Assembly: GCA_019637635.1 (NCBI GenBank)
Contig: JAHBVI010000008.1
Location: 28,365 to 92,364, forward strand
Origin: Anaerolineae bacterium
GTDB taxonomy: Bacteria; Chloroflexota; Anaerolineae; Promineifilales; Promineifilaceae
Direction of reading: 5' to 3'
DNA length: 64,000 nt
Shown: piece after piece, positions 36,171-46,300 of the stretch
Position numbering within the stretch: the stretch's first letter is position 1
Layout: the number at the start of each line of letters is the position of its first letter
Program-made: the position numbers and the translations under genes
The notes under the pieces: generated by a model
What the model was told of the DNA's origin: nothing
The model's database searches: none
What the model saw: only the letters and a program-made list of their open reading frames with translations

Positions 36171-36528
36171 TTGTCTCCCAGTCTGCGTTCAGATGGTGAC
36201 AGAGTACCTGGGCGTGCCACTGTCCTACGCCCATCTCCTTCAGCGTCTGAAAACTAAATCGTTTGGTACCCCCTTTCGCAATCTCCAAGAGCTGGAAAAG
36301 GACGGCTTTACCGTCACCATTGGTCATATGAACCTGGCGGAAATCAATGCTTATTTGACCACGCAATTGCCAGTACTGGCTGGTGTTCACACGGGCGATT
36401 TGCTTTATTGGTCACAGGCGGTAGACCATGTAGTCGTGGTAATTGGCGTAGATGATACCTTTGTCTATGTCAATGACCCGAGCTTGCCAACAGGCTCGCA
36501 CCCGATTCCCATCGTTGAATTTGACTAG
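36124..36528 (+). CDS. C39-family-like papain-fold peptidase
   Basis: A 134-aa single-domain papain-fold protein. LPQRTQADCLPVCVQMVTEYLG carries the Gln and catalytic Cys pattern of peptidase C39 domains. VDHVVVVIGVDDTFVYVNDPS supplies the His and Asp positions (DHVVV...VNDP). C39 domains in bacteriocin exporters cleave double-glycine leaders; stand-alone copies have unknown targets. No transporter or leader peptide gene is nearby. It overlaps the preceding small gene by 47 bases. Confidence 0.7.
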   Translation: MSLLAVSHLPQRTQADCLPVCVQMVTEYLGVPLSYAHLLQRLKTKSFGTPFRNLQELEKDGFTVTIGHMNLAEINAYLTTQLPVLAGVHTGDLLYWSQAVDHVVVVIGVDDTFVYVNDPSLPTGSHPIPIVEFD

Positions 36529-36788
36529 CACAATTAGGTTTTGACCAGCTTTGTGCTGTGATACGAAAATGAGTTGGGTCTCTACTTCAACAGAATCTGC
36601 ATAATCGTGCGGAACTTACTTCAACTACCTGTGCCCAAAGGAATTTGCTAGACCCCTTTCCGGCTGCCGAGCGCTGCCGCTAAGTCGAAAAGGGGCAATA
36701 CTGCCGAGTAATCGGTTAGCTTATTGCTGGAATTCGGCGCAAAACCTGCTGCCTGACCCCCATCTCCCCCGATTTCTCCTGTTTCGAT

Positions 36789-37025
36789 TTGTCCATCATA
36801 TCTTTTGGCACCACCGCTCGTGATATTTACTACAGTTTAGACATCAATTATGTTCATATCTTTTATCTCACCAGTGGCGAAGCACTCCATCCGGCTTTAG
36901 GCATGACCCAACCAATGCCGGAAGAAGAGCAACGGCCGTTCTCTCTACTACCGGTTCGTGTTCACTTTCTCTGCACCCAATCGGAATGTGTCAAGGGTTT
37001 TGAGACACCAAAATTGATAAATTAA
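36789..37025 (+). pseudogene. Possible gene fragment cut by the IS3 element
   Basis: A frame opening with TTG encodes about 65 plausible residues (DINYVHIFYLTSGEALHPALG). It then runs into the IS3 left end at 36987, where it stops. No family was recognised. It is either the 5' part of a gene interrupted by IS3 or a chance frame. Confidence 0.3.
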
Positions 37026-37102
37026 GGAACAATCGCTCGCTCGCCCGGCTGATGGAATTGTGGATAACTGGAACTGCCCAGTTACCCACAATTCCACAGC
37101 CG

Positions 37103-38200
37103 CTACGACGACGGCCGTACCCCCTCCTCCGCACCAGGCAGGGGCGGGTTAATCCAGACGGCCGCCGGCAAGGCGGGTGGTGTGGGCGCCCCCTTGACGA
37201 AGCGTTCGGGATGTTGGGCATAGGCGGCGGCCAAAACGGTCTGCCGTCTGGTGGTCAGGCTCTCGGCCAGACCCAAGTGAACGGTGGCCGGGGTCATCAG
37301 GCCAAGGGCGGTGTGGTGATGGTGGTTGTTGTACCAGTCAAAGAAGGGGTGTACCCAGGCGCGGGCATCAGCCAGCGAGCCAAAGCGGTCAGGATAATCG
37401 GGACGGTATTTCATGGTTTTGAATTGCGCCTCTGAGAAAGGATTGTCATTGGAAACGTAGGGACGGGAATGGGAGCGAGCAACGCCGAGGTCGGCTAGCA
37501 GCAACGCCAGGGTTTTACTGGTCATGGCGCTGCCCCGGTCGGAATGCAAAATCAGTTGGTCTGGGACAATGCCCTGGCGGGCACAACTTTCGGTCACCAG
37601 TTGTTTGGCCAGAGCGGCCAGTTCCCGCTCGGCGATCAGGTAGCCAACCACGTAGCGGCTAAAGAGGTCGAGAGCCTGTCCTGAGCTTGCCGAAGGAATG
37701 GTGTAGAGATAAAAGTAGACATAGGTGGCTGGCCCGCGTAGTTTGGTAATGTCCCAGGTCCAGACCTGGTTGGGCGCGGTGGCGACCAGTTCTGGCTTGA
37801 CATAAGCGGGATGACGTTTCTGCTGGCGGCGTTCGCGCACCTCCTCATAGTCGTGCAAGATGCGGTACATGGTGCTGATGGAGCAGAGATAGAGTTCTTC
37901 ATCCAGGAGGGTGGCATAGACCTGGCGCGGCGAGCTATCCACAAACCGTTCGCTGTTGAGTACCTCCCGCACCGCTTCCCGTTCGCCGGCCGATAAGGCT
38001 CGTGGCGAAGTGACAGGGGGGGCGGCGGGTGGTGGCTCAGGCAAGGGTCCCGGCGACGGCAGGGGACCCGGCGGCGGCAGGGGATGGGTCGTTGCCGCCG
38101 CTTGCTGCCGTCGGTAGTAGCGGCTACGTGGATAAGCCAGCAACTCGCAGGCGCGTTTGGCGCCCACCTGCCTCGCCAGTTCACTCACAGCGGCGGTCAT
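37103..38200 (-). CDS. IS3 transposase OrfB (DDE integrase core)
   Basis: About 365 aa from the ATG at 38200. The N-terminal HTH_21 region is RYYRRQQ, followed by the ISRLYRIL-type segment STMYRILHDYEEVRERRQQ. The rve DDE core shows WTWDITKLRGP (first Asp), LDLFSRYVVGYL, LILHSDRGSAMTSK (second Asp) and DNPFSEAQFKTMKYRPDYPD (Glu). A short extra stretch, PSASSGQA, sits in the core just before LDLFSRY and is encoded by a REP-like palindrome at 37674-37698. OrfB overlaps OrfA by four bases (ATGA). Confidence 0.9.
   Translation of the reverse strand: MTAAVSELARQVGAKRACELLAYPRSRYYRRQQAAATTHPLPPPGPLPSPGPLPEPPPAAPPVTSPRALSAGEREAVREVLNSERFVDSSPRQVYATLLDEELYLCSISTMYRILHDYEEVRERRQQKRHPAYVKPELVATAPNQVWTWDITKLRGPATYVYFYLYTIPSASSGQALDLFSRYVVGYLIAERELAALAKQLVTESCARQGIVPDQLILHSDRGSAMTSKTLALLLADLGVARSHSRPYVSNDNPFSEAQFKTMKYRPDYPDRFGSLADARAWVHPFFDWYNNHHHHTALGLMTPATVHLGLAESLTTRRQTVLAAAYAQHPERFVKGAPTPPALPAAVWINPPLPGAEEGVRPSS
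37674..37698. repeat. REP-like sequence inserted in frame in the IS3 transposase
   Basis: CCTGTCCTGAGCTTGCCGAAGG is a version of the TCCTGAGC-T-GCCGAAGGA repeat found scattered in many bacterial genomes. It encodes PSASSGQA in the transposase without breaking the frame. Confidence 0.65.
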
Positions 38201-38679
38201 GATGGCCTCCCGCTGCTCACCCCCGCCTGCGCGGGAGCCACCATCAGCCCCAACAGCTCCGAGAGTTTTTTTTGCGCCTCGATAATCAACTCTGCCTGGG
38301 CCAATTGCTGCTCCAGCCGGGCCTTGTCCTGGCGCAACTGGCTGATTTCGGCCGCAGCCTCGTCTGTTTTGCGCCCCCGTTTCTGCGGCTCCAGGCCAGC
38401 CAACTGACCGGCCGCCCGCTGCTGCCGCCACTTGCTCAAGTGGGAGGAGTACAATCCTTCCCGTCGCAGCAGCGCCCCCAGCCGGCCGGGTTGCTCCCGA
38501 CATTTGTCCGCTTCTTCCAAGACCCACAGCTTGTAACTGGCCGTAAAGATGCGCCGTTGGGCTTTGGGCACAACTTCCGGGTCTGATGCGGGCACGGCCC
38601 GAAGCCGCTCCGGGTTCGCCGTTGCCGGCGCGGCGGTTGCCCCGTTGTGGCTATGCAGATTGGTCTGTTTCTGTGTCAT
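38197..38679 (-). CDS. IS3 transposase OrfA (HTH protein)
   Basis: A 160-aa protein with the IS3 OrfA layout. A Thr/Ala-rich start precedes HTH_8-type residues (FTASYKLWVLEEADKCREQPG, LGALLRREGLYSSHLSKWRQQ). A leucine-zipper coiled coil follows (ISQLRQDKARLEQQLAQAELI). It ends four bases into OrfB. OrfA binds the element ends, and an OrfAB fusion normally performs transposition. Confidence 0.85.
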   Translation of the reverse strand: MTQKQTNLHSHNGATAAPATANPERLRAVPASDPEVVPKAQRRIFTASYKLWVLEEADKCREQPGRLGALLRREGLYSSHLSKWRQQRAAGQLAGLEPQKRGRKTDEAAAEISQLRQDKARLEQQLAQAELIIEAQKKLSELLGLMVAPAQAGVSSGRPS

Positions 38680-38751
38680 CTTTTTTTCCTTTTCGCCCTC
38701 GCATTCTACACTAAATTCTGGGCTTCGGTTGTCTCACCCTATATTGACACA

Positions 38752-39373
38752 GAGGGAATACAGTGCCCGTTCTCAAATGGCTAAAGCCATTCTACGCATA
38801 CCTGGTGGGAATAGCTTGGTTGGGTATGGGACGTTTCCCAACGAAGTGATTGCGGCCATTCGAGAGCGGAACATTTCAACGATTATGGGCAACTATGATC
38901 AGGGCGTGGGACAGAGCAGCAATGATTGTGGCTGCGCTTATACGAATCCGGTAGCCGAAGCATTAGGAAAGCGCTCCATCGCCTAGTCTAACCTGCATAC
39001 AGCGGCCGAAAATAAAGCCTATTTGCGCCAACTGCCCTTCCAGATTCCCCTACGGTTGGGAGAGTTACGCCTCTTACTGGTGTGTGGCAGCCCCCCGAAA
39101 ATCAACGAATATCTGTTTGCCGACCGGCCTGTTGTCAGTCTGGACCGGCTTCTGGAGCAGGCACAAGTAGATGTATTGGTTTGTGGGCATACCAATCTGC
39201 CGTACCATCGTATCTTGCCCAGCGGCCGTCAGGTGATCAATATGGGAAGCGTCGGCAAACCGAAAGATGGTGATCCGCGAGCCGACTACGTCATTCTGGA
39301 AGGCACAGGCGCGGTCATAACGGTTCACTTCATCCGTGTTCCTTACAACGTAGAACGAACCGCGCGCCATTGA
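38752..39373 (+). pseudogene. Truncated and decayed metallophosphoesterase
   Basis: The coding sequence resumes right after IS3 with LVGYGTFPNEVIAAIRERN and IMGNYDQGVG. It reaches an in-frame TAG at about 38984 (after KRSIA) and continues in the same frame to 39373 (YLRQLPFQIPL, VDVLVCGHTNLPYHR, VINMGSVGKPKDGDPRADYV). The N-terminal metal-binding part is missing. The usual HGSP is CGSP, and GHTHLP has become GHTNLP, so metal ligands are lost. Related intact proteins are calcineurin-like YfcE/MJ0936-type phosphodiesterases. Confidence 0.75.
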
Positions 39374-39582
39374 AGCCACCGAAATGCCCCATGAATATGC
39401 TCAGATGTTACGCACGGGAACGGGCTAACTTCATGTCAGGTTTTCCCCTACAAACTCACTAAAAGTAACGGGTTTTCCCCGCTATAAGTAACAACCCTCC
39501 CATCCTACAATCCACCTATCATGTCCCGTATGGGCATGATTTTGTCTTACTCCACAAAAGCAATTGCATAAGATGAGGAGGT

Positions 39583-40512
39583 TTGAAGATGACCAAAACT
39601 ATTGAAAAAGAAACAGCCATTCCCGATGTTGGTCGGCGCAACTTTTTGCGTGCAATGGCGGGAGTCGCAGGGGTGGCGGCAGTCACGGCCGTACCCACCG
39701 CGCGAAAAACTCCACCCCAAAGCATCCCTCTGACCACCATCCAACCCCGCTCCGCCCCCGCCCTGGAAGCCGACCCCAACGCCGACGTGCTGGTGCGGAT
39801 GCAGGCCGACCTGGCCCGCGCCCTGCAAAAGCCGGTTGACCAGCGCCGCTGGGTCATGGTCATAGACCAGCGCAAATGCGTCGGCTGCCATGCCTGCACC
39901 ATCGCCTGCGTGGCCGAAAACAAGCTGCCACCCGGCGTCGTCTACCGGCCAGTGATGATTGAGGAGATCGGTACCTACCCCAACGTCACTATGCGCTTCA
40001 CCCCCCGCCCCTGTATGCAGTGCGACAAACCGCCTTGCGTACCCGTCTGCCCGGTCAACGCCACCTACAAAGACGCCAACGGTGTCGTGGTGATAGATTA
40101 CGACCAGTGTATCGGCTGCCGCTACTGCGTCACCGCCTGCCCCTATGGCGCGCGCACCTTTGACTTTGGCGCCACCTACACCGAGGGTCTGCCCGAAGCT
40201 GAAGGCATCGTCCTGGGGCAAACAGCTGCATCCGCCTATGAAACCGCGCCCGCCTTTGAATATGGCGAAGCATGGCCCCGCGGCGGACACAGCGATTCCC
40301 CCGCCGGTAATGTGCGCAAATGCCACTTCTGTCTGCACCGGCTGGCGGAAGGCATGTTACCCGCCTGCACCACAACCTGCATCGGCCGCGCCACCTATTT
40401 TGGCGATGCCAACGACCCGGATAGTCTGGTGGCCGAATTGATCGCCAGCCCCAACGTGATGCGCTTGAAAGAAGAGCTGGGCACAGAACCGCGTGTCTAT
40501 TATCTGGCGTAA
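39583..40512 (+). CDS. Four-cluster ferredoxin subunit of a molybdoenzyme (TtrB/NrfC-like), Tat-exported
   Basis: A 309-aa protein with a twin-arginine signal ([21 protein letters not shown]). Four cysteine sets for [4Fe-4S] clusters follow: [37 protein letters not shown] and [20 protein letters not shown]. It would shuttle electrons between the NrfD quinol-oxidising subunit and the molybdopterin subunit on the outer face of the membrane. The order B-C-A matches ttrBCA of tetrathionate reductase. An IS110 element now lies between this gene and the membrane subunit, which probably weakens cotranscription. Confidence 0.85.
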   Translation: MKMTKTIEKETAIPDVGRRNFLRAMAGVAGVAAVTAVPTARKTPPQSIPLTTIQPRSAPALEADPNADVLVRMQADLARALQKPVDQRRWVMVIDQRKCVGCHACTIACVAENKLPPGVVYRPVMIEEIGTYPNVTMRFTPRPCMQCDKPPCVPVCPVNATYKDANGVVVIDYDQCIGCRYCVTACPYGARTFDFGATYTEGLPEAEGIVLGQTAASAYETAPAFEYGEAWPRGGHSDSPAGNVRKCHFCLHRLAEGMLPACTTTCIGRATYFGDANDPDSLVAELIASPNVMRLKEELGTEPRVYYLA

Positions 40513-40674
40513 CCACGATTTGCCAGACACAAAAGTGATACGGTGAAATGTCAAGAGGCAAAATAAGCCGGAATTCACCAAAAAGCAGGCAAGCTACCGC
40601 AAACCTGCCACTCTGAACCTTATCAAAAAAATAGCAGGTCATGAACAACGTCTTACCAGCAAAGGCTGGCTGTT

Positions 40675-41937
40675 TTAGCAGGTCTTATCGCTAGGCAGCT
40701 GCCTGGCTCGGAACGGTTCATTGGTCGTCAGCAGCCGCACAATTAACCGCACGAGCTTGCGAGCGGTGAGAACAATGGCTCGCTTGTGTTGATGGGAACG
40801 GACTTCGTGATATTTTTTCTGATAGAAAGCCTGATACTCAGCATCGTGCATTCGAACCAACTGAGCGGCTTCACAGAGATAGTAACGCAAATAATCTGAC
40901 CCCGTGCGCTTGAGATGCGTATCCTCGGCCACAAAATCGGCCGACTGGTGCTGTGACCATTTGAGACCGGCAAAACTGGCGACTTTGGCTTCATTGAAAT
41001 CAAAACGGGCCAGGTCACCAATTTCGGCGATGATGCCAGCGGCGATAACAGGGCCAATGCCGGGGATGGTCGTGAGTGAATTGGGAAAATGCCCCATCTC
41101 ATCGGCAATAGCGGTGTCCGTGCGGGTCAGCAGTTGTTGCAGGCTGGTGAGGTGACGCAAACTCAAGGAGAGAGCGGTGTGGACAGACGCCAACCAATCG
41201 TCGGGCAAGCGATAGGAATCCTGAGCAATGCGTTGCAGACGACGGGCATTGTCTTCTGGCTGAGCAAAGCGGCGCTTGCCCTGCACATCCAGCCATTCAA
41301 CCAGGTCGTCAAAAGGCATAGCCGCGATGGTTTCCAGCGACGGGAATTCCTTGAGGACGGTTTGACTGGTGTGCCCAAAGATGTCGGCGAAAGCTGGGTC
41401 AACGGTGTACTCGCTGGCCTGGAGATAAACCAGCGACAGGGTGTAGGACTTGACACGCACCAACTCGCCAATCAGATGGGTGCGGTAACGGGTCAGAGTG
41501 CGCAACGGCAGCAAACGCTCTTCCATATGAAAAGGATAAGGCAGTTTCCGGCCAAAGCGCAATCGTTCGGTGATAACAGCCGTGTCGAGGTCATCGGTTT
41601 TGTCCCAATCGCCGAGCGATTGGCGAAAATTGTGGATGACTTTGGGATTGAAGGGATAGAGCGTCAGGGGATAGGCGGCCAGGTCGGGCGATTGTTCCAA
41701 TTGGCAGAAAAATGGCAGCCAATAATTGCCCGTCGCTTCCGCGGCAATGTGAATGGCGTTGAAGTGACCGGCCCGAGCCATTTCTGCCAATCGTGCTGAC
41801 AATTCGGACGTTCCGGCATGATTGTTAGCCAGGCGTAACGGCAGGGTCAAAACCTGACCTTGCCCATCCATGACCTGCACAACGTTGGTGCGGCGGTGGA
41901 CATCCACCCCCACGAGCAAATCGGTTGAAGCAAACAT
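40675..41937 (-). CDS. IS110-family DEDD transposase
   Basis: About 420 aa from the ATG at 41937 (GGAGG upstream). The N-terminal RuvC-like DEDD domain begins LLVGVDVHRRTNVVQVMD, with the acidic EATGNYW and LDTAVI segments further on. The C-terminal Transposase_20 domain has TTIPGIGPVIAAGIIAEIG and FAGLKWSQHQSADF, with a serine expected in the C-terminal part. These recombinases cut and join DNA under guidance of a bridge RNA encoded in the element. Confidence 0.9.
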   Translation of the reverse strand: MFASTDLLVGVDVHRRTNVVQVMDGQGQVLTLPLRLANNHAGTSELSARLAEMARAGHFNAIHIAAEATGNYWLPFFCQLEQSPDLAAYPLTLYPFNPKVIHNFRQSLGDWDKTDDLDTAVITERLRFGRKLPYPFHMEERLLPLRTLTRYRTHLIGELVRVKSYTLSLVYLQASEYTVDPAFADIFGHTSQTVLKEFPSLETIAAMPFDDLVEWLDVQGKRRFAQPEDNARRLQRIAQDSYRLPDDWLASVHTALSLSLRHLTSLQQLLTRTDTAIADEMGHFPNSLTTIPGIGPVIAAGIIAEIGDLARFDFNEAKVASFAGLKWSQHQSADFVAEDTHLKRTGSDYLRYYLCEAAQLVRMHDAEYQAFYQKKYHEVRSHQHKRAIVLTARKLVRLIVRLLTTNEPFRARQLPSDKTC

Positions 41938-42240
41938 AAACACCTCCGATTGTGGTTTCGTGCCGCAAGAGGGGTCTGAATCCCTGAGTCCTGTTGAGAT
42001 CAGCAGCCTCGCCAATGAGAACTTGACCCGCGTTGGGAATGCACATCGGTCTGCTGTCCGAACCAGCGCTGGTTAGAACATGATACGAGTTAGAAGTACC
42101 CAACAGGCCGAGGGGACACACTTTAGAAGAAGTCCTTCGGCTAGGAAGGCAACAAGGAGCAATAGAGCTTCCTCTTGGGCTATTTTCTACAGCATCTCAG
42201 GGATTCATTTTATTGTCAACGGGGTTGCGCCCGTTACTAC
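41938..42240 (-). ncRNA. Candidate bridge RNA region of the IS110 element
   Basis: The 300 bases upstream of the transposase start have no coding potential, and several short stems can be seen (for example around 41990-42020 and 42115-42155). In IS110-group elements the bridge RNA is encoded in this 5' flank. Placement is by analogy only; loops pairing to target and donor were not worked out. Confidence 0.35.
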
Positions 42241-42262
42241 ATATCATACGAGGAGATAAACC

Positions 42263-43393
42263 ATGTTAAAAAAGGTTTTTTACGTACTCAGTGGCCTGGC
42301 TCTGTTGATTGGCGCCTGGGGTATTTTTGATCGCCTGTCAACGGGGCACACCAACGCCAACTATGGCTCCTATGTAGTTTGGGGGCTGTGGGTGGCCATG
42401 TATCTGTTTTTTGCCGGCGCGGCCGCCGGCGGCTTCATGGTAGCCACGCTGGATTTGCTCTTTAACGTCAAACTGTTCCGGGGCACAGGCAAAGTGGCCC
42501 TCTGGGGGGCCATTGTCTGCCTGGCGGCCGCACTGCTCTCCATCTGGCTGGATTTGGGGCATATGGAACGCATCTGGAAAGTGTACCTGCAAGGCAATCC
42601 CCGCTCGGTCATGTTCCAGATGGTTTGGGGCTATACCATCTTTGGCCTGGTGATGGTGACGGCATTGTTTCTAGCTATCCGCCGGCCGCAAAGCATCTGG
42701 CTCAAGGTGGCCATGGTGGTGGGGCTGGTGGTTTCGCTCTTCGTTTCCGGGGCCGTGGGGGCGCTGTTGGGGGTGCAGGCGGCACGGCCGTTCTGGCATG
42801 TAGGCCTCTTCCCAGTGCAGTTTCCCGTCTTCTCCCTGGCCACCGGTGTGGCCATGCTGATGACATTGCTGGCGCTATTCGCCCCAGATGATCAGCAACG
42901 GCCGCAGCAACTTCGGGCGCTGGGCATTATGAGCGCCATACTGGTGGGCGTCAAAATTTACTTCATGTGGGCCGACTATTCCCAAAGCATCTACGGCAAC
43001 GTGCCCATGAACATTGAAGCCGTTAACCAGGTGTTGTTTGGCCCGTACTGGTGGGCCTTCTGGATTGTGCAAATCCTGTTCGGCTCGCTCATTCCCCTGG
43101 TGATTGTGCTGCACCCCCGGTTGATCATTAAACCGGCCTGGGCCGGCGCCGCCGGGATCATGCTGCTGATCGGTTACGCCGTCGCACGCGGCCTGATCAT
43201 CTTCCCTGCGCTCTCCATCCCGGAGATTGGCGCGTTGGCCGAAGCATTCACCGGCCCACACCTAAGCTTCGACTACTTCCCCAGCCTGATGGAGTGGGCC
43301 GTTACTCTGGGTACCATTGGGCTGGCTACGCTGGGCTATTTGCTGGGGAGCAAATACTTGCCCATTTACACCCAACCTGCGATGGAGGCTTGA
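42263..43393 (+). CDS. NrfD/PsrC-type integral membrane subunit (TtrC-like)
   Basis: A 376-aa polytopic protein with eight to ten transmembrane helices. It has NrfD-family features: NYGSYVVWGLWVAMYLFFAG, AAGGFMVATLDL, LDLGHMERIWKVYLQGNP and PRLIIKPAWAGAAGIMLLIG. It would oxidise menaquinol and pass electrons to the ferredoxin subunit. Good AGGAG at the ATG. The stop is directly followed by the start of the catalytic subunit, so the two are cotranscribed. The IS110 insertion upstream may leave both dependent on a new promoter. Confidence 0.85.
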   Translation: MLKKVFYVLSGLALLIGAWGIFDRLSTGHTNANYGSYVVWGLWVAMYLFFAGAAAGGFMVATLDLLFNVKLFRGTGKVALWGAIVCLAAALLSIWLDLGHMERIWKVYLQGNPRSVMFQMVWGYTIFGLVMVTALFLAIRRPQSIWLKVAMVVGLVVSLFVSGAVGALLGVQAARPFWHVGLFPVQFPVFSLATGVAMLMTLLALFAPDDQQRPQQLRALGIMSAILVGVKIYFMWADYSQSIYGNVPMNIEAVNQVLFGPYWWAFWIVQILFGSLIPLVIVLHPRLIIKPAWAGAAGIMLLIGYAVARGLIIFPALSIPEIGALAEAFTGPHLSFDYFPSLMEWAVTLGTIGLATLGYLLGSKYLPIYTQPAMEA

Positions 43394-43394
43394 G

Positions 43395-46300
43395 ATGACC
43401 AAAGAAACATTACACAACCAGCCCAACGGCTGTGATCTATCCCGGCGTGACTTCCTGCGCATTTCGGCAGTGACGGGCGGCGTCGCTTTCCTGGGCACAC
43501 TACCCTTTGTCCACAAGGTACTGGCGCAGGATGAGGTATCCCTGCAATCGGCTTATGTCCTGGCGCAGCCAGAAAACCAGATTTATACCGTCTGCCTGCA
43601 ATGCAACACTGGCTGCCCCATCAAAGTGAAACTGCTGGATGGCGTAGCAGCCAAAATTGACGGCAACCCGTATTCACCCTGGACTATGGCCCCGCATATC
43701 AACTATGAAACGCCGGTGGCCGATGTGGCCACGATGGAAGGGGCCATTTGCCCCAAAGGGCAGTCTGGACTGCAAACAGTTTATGACCCATACCGTCTGG
43801 TCAGCGTTCTCAAACGCAAACCGGGCACAAAACGGGGTGGGGGTGAATGGGAAACGATTACCTTCGACCAGGCCATTGCTGAAGTGGTCAACGGCGGTGA
43901 TCTGTTTGGCGAAGGAACCGTGCCGGGTTTGAAAGAGTCTTATGTGCTGACGGATGCGAAAGTGGCCAAGGATATGGCCGCCGCTATCACCAAAATCCAG
44001 GACGAAAAAGAGCCAGAAGCCAAACTGGCCCTGGTGGAAGAGTTTAAGGTCACGTTTGCCGATTATCTGGACACGATGATTGACCCGGATCACCCGGATA
44101 TGGGGCCGAAAAACAACCAGTTTGTCTTTGCCTGGGGGCGGTTGAAAGATGCCCGCAAAGATTTCATCAGCCGTTTCCTGAAAGCCTACGGCACCAACAA
44201 CGCCCACGGCCACACCACCGTTTGCCAGGGCAGCCTCTACTTCACCGGCAAGGCGATGTCGGAGACGTACACCGACGGTAAATGGACGGGTGGATCCAAG
44301 TTTTATTGGCAAGGCGATGTGCAAAACAGCCGGTTTGTCCTCTTTGTGGGGGCGTCGCCGTTTGAAGGGAATTATGGCCCGCCGCTGCGGGTGAAGGGGA
44401 TTACGAATGGCCTGGTAAATGGCCTGAAGATGGCGGTGGTGGACCCGCGTCTGAGCAAAACGGCGGCGAAAGCGTGGAAGTGGTTGCCCGCCCTGCCTGG
44501 CACGGAAGCGGCACTGGCCCTGGCAATGATTCAATGGGTGATTGACAACGGCCGTTACGATGCCCGCTACCTTTCCGCCGCCAACAAAGCCGCCGCCGAC
44601 GCCATTGGCGAACCAACCTGGACGCCTGCTACCTGGCTGGTGAAGCTAGACGAACACGGCCAGCCCGGCAAGTTCTTGCGCGCCAGCGAAATTGGCCTGC
44701 GGGAAAAGGAAGAACGCCCCACCTCCACCGACCCGGAGAAAACCTACGAATTTGATTACTTCGTGGCCCTGGTGGATGGCCAGCCAACGCCGGTAGACCC
44801 GTATGATACGGAAACGGCCGTACACGGCGACCTGCTTGTGGACAACCTGAAACTAGGCGACTATACCGTCAAATCCGGCCTGCAAATTATCAGCGATTCC
44901 GCCCACGAACATACCCTGCAAGAGTGGGCCGACATCTGCGGCGTGCGCCTCCGGGACATTGAAGAGATCGCCTTTGAATTCACCAATTACGGCAAACAGG
45001 CCGTCGCCGACATTCATCGCGGCGTCAGCCAGCATACCAACGGCTTCTACAACGTCCTCGCCTGGTACACCCTCAACGCCCTCATCGGCAACTACGACCA
45101 TGCTGGCGGGCTGATCAAAGCTACCACCTACAAATATGATGGCAGCAAAGCCGGGCAACCGTACAAAATTGGCGACATGAGCGACAGCATGGCCCCCTTT
45201 GGCACCAGCATCATCCGTCACGGCGAAAAGTACGACAAAAACACCCTTTTCCTGCGCGACGGCTACCCGGCCAAACGGAACTGGTATTACCTCTCCAGTG
45301 ACATCTACCAGGAGATCGTACCGTCCATTGGTGATGCCTATCCCTACCCGGCCAAAGCCTTGATGCTCTACATGGGGTCGCCAGTTTACTCACTGCCCGC
45401 CGGGAACACCAACATCGCCATCCTCAGCGATCCGCAAAAGCTGCCCTTGTTCATCGCCATTGACCCCTTCATCGGCGAAACCAGCATGTACGCCGACTAC
45501 ATTTTCCCGGATACGATGTATTTAGAACGGTGGGAGTTTGGCGGCAGCCATCCTAACAACCCGTTTAAGGTGCAGCCGGTACGCAATCCGGCCATTGACC
45601 CGCTGGTGCCCGACGTTACCGTCTTTGGACAGCAAACGCCCATGTCTTTGGAGGCGGTCCTGCTGGGCATTGCCGAAGAGATGGAACTGCCCGGTTTTGG
45701 CCCTGGCGGGTATAAGGATTACGGCGATTTCAGCCATCCCGACGACCTGTACATCAAAGCCCTGGCTAACCTGGCCTTTGGCGAAAAGGAAGACGGTTCA
45801 GATAGCGCACCGGACGCAGACGCGGAGGAGATGCGCATCTTCAAGGAAGCGCGCCGCCATCTGCGGAAAAGTGTGTATGATGAGGCGCGCTGGCAAGCGA
45901 TTGCCGGCGATTTATGGCCCAAAGTGGTGTATATGCTGAACCGGGGCGGCCGTTTTGAAGCGTATGAAAAGGGTTACAAACAGGGCGAATTTCCGGAAGC
46001 GGGTGGGGAGGTGTTTGGCCTCGACCTGACGCAGGTGAGCCATCCCTTTGGCACGATGCTCAACCTTTACCAGGAAAAAACCTACGATACCAAAAGCGCC
46101 ATGACCGGCGAACATCTGGTGGGTTACGCTAAATATCTGCCTGGCCCGTTTGATGTCACCGGGGAACGGCTTCAGGACGAGAAGGATGGGTATGATTTGC
46201 GCATGATTACCTACCGGGAAATCACGCAGACAAAGAGCCGCACGTCCAGTAACTATTGGCTGCTGGCGGTGCTGCCGGAAAACTTTGTGCTGATAAATGC

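Larger units (their letters stand above)
36987..38751 (-). mobile_element. IS3-family insertion sequence
   Basis: Two overlapping transposase frames are bounded by related termini. TGTGTCAAGGGTTTTGAGAC starts at 36987, and its counterpart ends at 38751 (TGTGTCAATATAGGGTGAGA on the minus strand). No matching target duplication was seen at the edges (flanks CGGAA and GAGGG). The insertion truncates the 5' part of the phosphoesterase gene at 38752. A strong hairpin (37053-37096, 18-base stem) lies just past orfB inside the element. Confidence 0.8.
40600..42240 (-). mobile_element. IS110-family insertion sequence in the molybdoenzyme operon
   Basis: A DEDD transposase with noncoding flanks sits between ttrB-like and ttrC-like genes on the opposite strand. 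IS110 elements lack terminal inverted repeats, so the ends given are approximate, set by the neighbouring genes. No ACGGCCGT octamer occurs within it. Confidence 0.75.

Noticed and set aside
36982..38757. Target-site duplication of the IS3 element
   Set aside because: The flanking bases (CGGAA and GAGGG) do not match. The end may have been altered after insertion.
39547..40338. Gly/Ala-rich 263-codon frame on the minus strand
   Set aside because: It is antisense to the ferredoxin subunit with its Tat signal and cysteine sets, and has no family features of its own.
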